From Colimorpha_A sp045593985 (lineage in GTDB: Bacteria; Bacillota; Clostridia; Oscillospirales; CAG-272): a DNA stretch of 18,552 nt. The notes under the pieces were generated by a model. It ran no database searches and was not told the origin of the DNA. It saw only the letters and a list, made by a program, of their open reading frames with translations. Location: the NCBI GenBank assembly GCA_045593985.1, contig JAZNXR010000040.1, positions 1-18,552 of the forward strand. The letters are read 5' to 3'. Positions 15,178-18,552 of the stretch are shown here, piece by piece. The position numbers and the translations under genes are program-made. The first letter of the stretch is position 1. Each line of letters starts with the position of its first letter.

Positions 15178-15490
15178 CGCTAACATCCTCCTTTGCGACG
15201 AAATTGTATATAGAAACTATTTCTTTCCATTCAATCTTAAATTCTTCAATTCTTTTCCGCCCGATGTCTGTTATTCTGTAATACTTGCGAAGGCGTCCTC
15301 CGTGCTCTGCCGACCAAACCGTCAGCATATTCGCATTCTCAAGACGCTTCAGAATCGTATAAAGAGTCGATTCCGAAAGCTCGATATACGGCTTCATATC
15401 CTTGATTATCTTGTAGCCGTACGAGTCCTCGTTTTTTATCGCCGCAAGCACGCACACGTCAAGCAGTCCTCTTTTTAACTGAATGTCCAT
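15164..15490 (-). CDS. PadR-family transcriptional regulator
   Basis: 108-residue winged-helix repressor. LKRGLLDVCVLAAI (5-18), SYGYKIIKDM (23-32), the recognition-helix region STLYTILKRLENANML (41-56) and the wing GGRLRKYYRITDIGRKRI (64-81) are the PadR hallmarks. The short C-terminal helix without a long effector domain marks the PadR-s2 type. The ATG at 15490 follows GGGGAGG with six bases of spacing; the longer frame upstream runs through the promoter and is discarded. First gene of the padR-DUF1700-DUF4097 operon. An imperfectly separated palindrome over its own promoter suggests autorepression. The inducing signal is unknown; the envelope location of the co-encoded proteins suggests a cell-surface cue. 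Confidence 0.92.
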   Translation of the reverse strand: MDIQLKRGLLDVCVLAAIKNEDSYGYKIIKDMKPYIELSESTLYTILKRLENANMLTVWSAEHGGRLRKYYRITDIGRKRIEEFKIEWKEIVSIYNFVAKEDVSDDQN

Positions 15491-15507
15491 ATCATACCTC
15501 CCCTTAC

Positions 15508-15543
15508 ATAATACATCATAACACGAAGTATTATATTTGTCAA
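15508..15543 (-). promoter_or_regulatory. padR operon promoter with overlapping palindromic operator
   Basis: On the minus strand TTGACA (15543-15538), a 17-base spacer and TATGAT (15520-15515) form a strong sigma-A promoter. An inverted repeat, ATAATAC (15508-15514) and GTATTAT (15528-15534) with a 13-base spacing, brackets the -10 box and part of the spacer. PadR regulators bind such AT-rich dyads, so this is the likely autoregulatory site. The promoter is well supported; the operator is inferred. Confidence 0.78.
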
Positions 15544-15560
15544 GCGGTTTTAAAAAAGTG

Positions 15561-15589
15561 TTGCAGGATTTCGCCTTTTGTATTATAAT
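15561..15589 (+). promoter_or_regulatory. Promoter of the RsmF-like methyltransferase gene
   Basis: TTGCAG (15561-15566), a 17-base spacer and a perfect TATAAT (15584-15589). The -35 box matches only three consensus bases. AAGGAG at 15606-15611 precedes the ATG at 15619. It is divergent from the padR promoter, with the two -35 boxes 17 bases apart. Confidence 0.65.
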
Positions 15590-15618
15590 AATGAAGAAAT
15601 CTTTTAAGGAGTACAAAA

Positions 15619-17049
15619 ATGAATCTTCCCGAAGCTTTCTGCGCGCGAATGAAAATGATGCTCGGCGATGAATACGAGGCGTTTCTATCTTCATATGACC
15701 GTCCGAGTACTCCGTCTTTGCGCCTGAATCCTTTGAAAAAGAATGATATTTGCTTGAGTGACATTTCGGGGCTACCCTGCGTGGGCGAACGCGTACCGTG
15801 GGCAGAGAACGGATACTATTACGATCCCGATAGCGACATCCGTCCCGGAAAACACCCGTATCACGAAAGCGGTGCGTACTACATTCAGGAGGCAAGCGCG
15901 ATGCTACCCGCTTCCCTTTTTCCGCCGTCGGAGGGCGATAAGGTGCTTGATCTGTGCGCCGCACCCGGCGGCAAAAGCACTCAGCTTGCCGCTTCGCTTA
16001 ACGGCACGGGGCTTCTTGTCTCAAACGAAATTCATCCCTCGCGTGCTGCAATCCTTTCGCAAAATATTGAGCGAATGGGAATAAGAAATGCTGTTGTTGT
16101 TTCTCACGCTCCGAAGGAGCTGACGGCGTTCTTTTCAGATTTCTTTGACAAGATTATCGTAGATGCGCCCTGCTCGGGAGAAGGAATGTTCCGAAAAGAG
16201 GAGCAGGCGCTTACTATGTGGAGTCAGGAAAACGTCGATCTTTGCGCAGACAGGCAAAAGGATATTCTTGAATCCGCATCCAAAATGCTTGCCCCCGGCG
16301 GATATATTACCTATTCTACCTGCACCTTTGCGCCGGAGGAAAACGAGGGCGTTATACTGCATTTTTTAAGAAATCATCCCGATTTTGAGGTTGTTCTGCC
16401 TAAGAATCCTGCGGTCATCGACTGCATTGACCAAGGGCTAATTGACAGGGGAAATCCCGATTATGTTGACGGCAATGACTTTGCCGAGCAGATTGTAAAA
16501 ACCCTGCGTATTTTCCCGCATCACGCAAACGGCGAAGGGCATTTTGCCGCACTTCTTCACAAATCCGAGGATGCGCCGACAAGTGTCAAAGAAAAACGCA
16601 AGGAGAAGAAAAAGAATGACAAAAGGCAAGCTTCTCCCGACGGAGCGTTTAAGCTGTTTTCTGAATTTATAAATAACGTAACGATAGAAGCGCTAAACGG
16701 TGTCCCCTCTCTTTTCGGTGATCAGCTATATCTTTGCCCGAAGGATCTGCCGTCACCTGTTAATGGGTTAAAAACGCTTCGTCACGGTCTGCATCTCGGC
16801 AGGGTTATTAACGGTAACCGTTTTGAGCCGTCACATTCACTATCATTGGCTCTTGATTTGACGAAGGCGAAGGCTGTTTTCGAAATCGATTTTGCATCCG
16901 CTTGCTCTTATCTTCGCGGAGAGGTTATTCCCTGCGGCGGCCAAAAGGGCTGGCACATAGTGACACATAACGGCTTCCCTCTCGGCTGGGGCAAAGCGAG
17001 CGACGGAATGATGAAAAATCATTATCCCAAGGGTTTAAGAAAGCCTTAA
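15619..17049 (+). CDS. rsmF: RsmF-like NOL1/NOP2/Sun-family rRNA (cytosine-5) methyltransferase
   Basis: S-adenosylmethionine-dependent m5C methyltransferase expected to modify 16S rRNA. The 476-residue protein has an N-terminal RNA-binding segment with the conserved SLRLNPLK (33-40), the SAM-binding motif VLDLCAAPGGKSTQL (109-123), motif IV DAPCSGEGMFRK with Cys185, and motif VI STCTF with Cys235, the two-cysteine arrangement of this family (the motif VI Cys is the nucleophile). After a Lys/Glu-rich linker near residues 315-330, a C-terminal PUA-like domain begins (HGLHLGRVI, later GWHIVTHNGFPLGWGK), as in Gram-positive RsmF proteins. AAGGAG seven bases ahead of the ATG. Single-gene unit between its own promoter and a terminator. 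Which rRNA cytosine is modified cannot be read from sequence. Confidence 0.9.
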   Translation: MNLPEAFCARMKMMLGDEYEAFLSSYDRPSTPSLRLNPLKKNDICLSDISGLPCVGERVPWAENGYYYDPDSDIRPGKHPYHESGAYYIQEASAMLPASLFPPSEGDKVLDLCAAPGGKSTQLAASLNGTGLLVSNEIHPSRAAILSQNIERMGIRNAVVVSHAPKELTAFFSDFFDKIIVDAPCSGEGMFRKEEQALTMWSQENVDLCADRQKDILESASKMLAPGGYITYSTCTFAPEENEGVILHFLRNHPDFEVVLPKNPAVIDCIDQGLIDRGNPDYVDGNDFAEQIVKTLRIFPHHANGEGHFAALLHKSEDAPTSVKEKRKEKKKNDKRQASPDGAFKLFSEFINNVTIEALNGVPSLFGDQLYLCPKDLPSPVNGLKTLRHGLHLGRVINGNRFEPSHSLSLALDLTKAKAVFEIDFASACSYLRGEVIPCGGQKGWHIVTHNGFPLGWGKASDGMMKNHYPKGLRKP

Positions 17050-17069
17050 GTGTAAATTATACACTATAA

Positions 17070-17103
17070 AAATCCCCATGGTCTGAATAGACCATGGGGA
17101 TTT
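17070..17103. terminator. Long perfect hairpin between convergent genes, bidirectional terminator
   Basis: A 15-bp arm (17070-17084, AAATCCCCATGGTCT) pairs perfectly with 17089-17103 around the loop GAAT. On the minus strand it follows the acetyltransferase stop by 12 bases and is followed by TTTTT; on the plus strand the T-tract is poorer (TTTAGTATTTT). It closes both convergent units. Confidence 0.85.
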
Positions 17104-17115
17104 AGTATTTTCTAT

Positions 17116-17613
17116 TTATATTGACTTGCGTTCTTTGATTCGTCTTGCAGGGACTCCAGCGTATACTCCGTATTCCTCTGTATCATGGGTAACGACTGCT
17201 CCTGCGGCAATAACACACCCGTCTGCCACGCTTACTCCTGCCATAATTTGCGCGCCGTATCCGATCCAAACATCATTACCGATTGTAATATCCTTTTCGG
17301 TATGTCCCTGTTCACGGATCAGAGTGTTTTGGTCTATATAATTATGCATATCTGTGCGAAGGTGGACGTTATATGAGATAAGACAATTATCGCCAATCGT
17401 GATTTTCGCATTTGGCGATGCCTGAAGCAAACCGCCGTTTACATAGGAATTTTCTCCAATATAAATATTGGCAGGATAAACCACTACGCAGTTTCCCGAT
17501 ATAACGCTTCCGCGATTATTGACCGACGAGCTGTTTTTCTCTTGCAGATACTGTATTCTGGCGCTGTGGATCTTATCCGCAACCGCGCCTATAAGCCTCT
17601 TAATAGGATTCAT
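17116..17613 (-). CDS. Left-handed beta-helix (hexapeptide) O-acetyltransferase
   Basis: 165-residue CoA-dependent acyltransferase of the LbH hexapeptide family, most similar in layout to maltose/galactoside and polysaccharide O-acetyltransferases. Hexapeptide turns are visible: ISGNCVVVYPANIYIGENSYV, split over about 38-58, then ITIGDNCLISYNV (71-83), and after a loop with His84 and His90 (VHLRTDMHNY), ITIGNDVWIGYGAQIMAGV (109-127) and CVIAAGAVVTHD. It ends with the family tail YAGVPARRIKER (151-162). GAGG seven bases ahead of the ATG. The start overlaps the flippase stop (ATGA), so it should acetylate a surface glycan handled by that flippase. The precise sugar acceptor is unknown; serine acetyltransferase is less likely given the length and context. 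Confidence 0.88.
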   Translation of the reverse strand: MNPIKRLIGAVADKIHSARIQYLQEKNSSSVNNRGSVISGNCVVVYPANIYIGENSYVNGGLLQASPNAKITIGDNCLISYNVHLRTDMHNYIDQNTLIREQGHTEKDITIGNDVWIGYGAQIMAGVSVADGCVIAAGAVVTHDTEEYGVYAGVPARRIKERKSI

Positions 17614-18552
17614 AACGTTACCTCGTCATCGTTTGGCTTTGATTTGAGAAGGGAGAGCGCCTCTTTAACTTGCGGCAAAGCGCCAATCGCAACAACAACT
17701 ATACTTATTACCGACACGATATACGGAACGGCACCGCTCATGAAGGTATGAAGGGCGCAGTTAAGAATAACGAGCGCGGTGTAGAAAATAAGATTGACGA
17801 TCGGGAAAGAAAACCATAGCTTTCTCGATATCAATGTACGAAGCCAGAAGAACAAAATATATGAGCTTCCCGTCGCAATAGCTGCTCCAACGCCGCCAAA
17901 GACAGGAATCAACAGATAGTTCAAAAGGATATTTGCTCCGCCCGATACAGCGGAAATCAAGATATTATATCCGGTCTTTCTTGCGAACGGAATGCCTACC
18001 ATTGTTATTTCCGACATTGTATACATGATAGGATACAGCATAAGGAACGGGAACACGCTTATTGCCTGAACAAATGCATCTCCCAAAACCCATCCGACAA
18101 CCGTTTTGCAGATAAGGATCATAATGCAAACACCGACCATAAGGGCGGAAATCAATCGCATTGTCAAGGTAAAGTACTTTTTATCTTTTCCCGACTCATG
18201 CCACTGGAAAGCAATCGGCAGCCAGATCGTTGTAACAACGCTCTGGAATATTCCGAGAACAGATACGATCTTTGATGCTGCAGAATACAGACCAAGCTCT
18301 TCATACGTACACATTGAGCGCATCATAAACTTATCTGTTGAGGTTAAAACCCAGCTGATCATCGTCGCGGGGACTAAGGGCAAGGCAAACTTCAAAAGCA
18401 ATTTGATCTTGCTTAAAGACAGCATTTTTAAAGAAAGGCGTTTCTTCGAAAATACTATAAAATACAGAATGATTCCGTTAAGGATCTCAGACAGCGCCGC
18501 TGCATATACAACACTGCGGAAGCTTTTTTCGAACCCCAAAAGGAATGCAACC
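17610..18552 (-). CDS. Polysaccharide flippase (Wzx/MATE-like), C-terminal part
   Basis: Multi-spanning membrane protein that flips lipid-linked oligosaccharides across the cytoplasmic membrane. The frame stays open from the right window edge (four residues, VAFL, precede the first visible Met), so the N-terminus, perhaps a third of the protein, lies outside. At least eight hydrophobic segments are visible. The hallmark stretch KFALPLVPATMISWVLTSTD, then DKFMMRSMCTYEELGLYSAA, is typical of the polysaccharide biosynthesis export family. The C-terminus ends in a charged cytoplasmic tail. Co-translated with the acetyltransferase through an ATGA overlap. The two genes are probably the distal end of an exopolysaccharide or capsule cluster. 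Amino-acid or drug exporters of the wider superfamily are less likely. Confidence 0.88.
   Translation of the reverse strand, partial: VAFLLGFEKSFRSVVYAAALSEILNGIILYFIVFSKKRLSLKMLSLSKIKLLLKFALPLVPATMISWVLTSTDKFMMRSMCTYEELGLYSAASKIVSVLGIFQSVVTTIWLPIAFQWHESGKDKKYFTLTMRLISALMVGVCIMILICKTVVGWVLGDAFVQAISVFPFLMLYPIMYTMSEITMVGIPFARKTGYNILISAVSGGANILLNYLLIPVFGGVGAAIATGSSYILFFWLRTLISRKLWFSFPIVNLIFYTALVILNCALHTFMSGAVPYIVSVISIVVVAIGALPQVKEALSLLKSKPNDDEVTL

Noticed and set aside
15491..15964. N-terminal extension of the PadR frame to 266 residues
   Set aside because: The extension crosses the promoter and is antisense to the RsmF-like gene; the PadR family starts at the Met encoded at 15490.
17049..17065. 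AGTGTA-N5-TACACT dyad after the RsmF-like gene
   Set aside because: Short AT-rich dyad with no U-tract and adjacent to a much stronger terminator; most likely chance.

Overview
The window reads as chromosomal DNA of a Bacillota bacterium, most likely an uncultured gut-type member of class Clostridia. The grounds are strong AGGAGG-type ribosome binding sites, sigma-A promoters of TTGACA-17-TATAAT type, U-tailed hairpin terminators, a Gram-positive PadR/DUF1700/DUF4097 module and a large exported protein with the CxxC repeats common in clostridial surface proteins. No tRNA, rRNA, CRISPR array or insertion sequence was seen. Species cannot be named from the sequence alone.

Layout. (1) 1-7952, plus strand: a tightly packed run of eight genes with overlaps or very short gaps: ileS (3' part only), lspA, an rluD-type pseudouridine synthase, a HAD phosphatase (TTG start), metG, tatD, nicotinate phosphoribosyltransferase and methylglyoxal synthase, closed by a strong terminator at 7951-7993. 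This is housekeeping: aminoacylation, lipoprotein maturation, rRNA modification, NAD salvage and a methylglyoxal overflow step. (2) 8055-11459, minus strand: a three-gene operon read from a clear promoter at 11524-11552. It encodes a 962-residue exported modular protein, a 122-residue Ser/Thr-rich lipoprotein (GTG start overlapping the previous stop) and a 40-residue acidic peptide. This is the accessory part most likely to hold something undescribed. (3) 11654-12307, plus: an SGNH-type hydrolase with its own divergent promoter. (4) 12355-13500, minus: a cytoplasmic glycoside-hydrolase-like TIM-barrel protein with its own promoter. (5) 13610-15490, minus: a PadR regulator, a DUF1700 membrane protein and a DUF4097 beta-solenoid protein, with a probable autoregulatory operator over the promoter. 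(6) 15619-17049, plus: an RsmF-like rRNA m5C methyltransferase transcribed divergently from padR. (7) 17116-18552, minus: a hexapeptide acetyltransferase and the C-terminal part of a polysaccharide flippase, probably the end of a surface-polysaccharide cluster that continues outside the window.

Intergenic space is small: no gene-free stretch exceeds 300 bases. The longest is 11460-11653, which carries two back-to-back promoters. The other gaps are accounted for by promoters and terminators. Both window ends cut genes (ileS at the left, the flippase at the right).

Best candidates for new biology: the exported protein / lipoprotein / small peptide operon, whose two small products share a C-terminal S-I-x-L-P-D-[I/L] tail written in different codons; the strict 19-20 residue periodicity of the DUF4097 protein; and the palindrome placed over the padR promoter.
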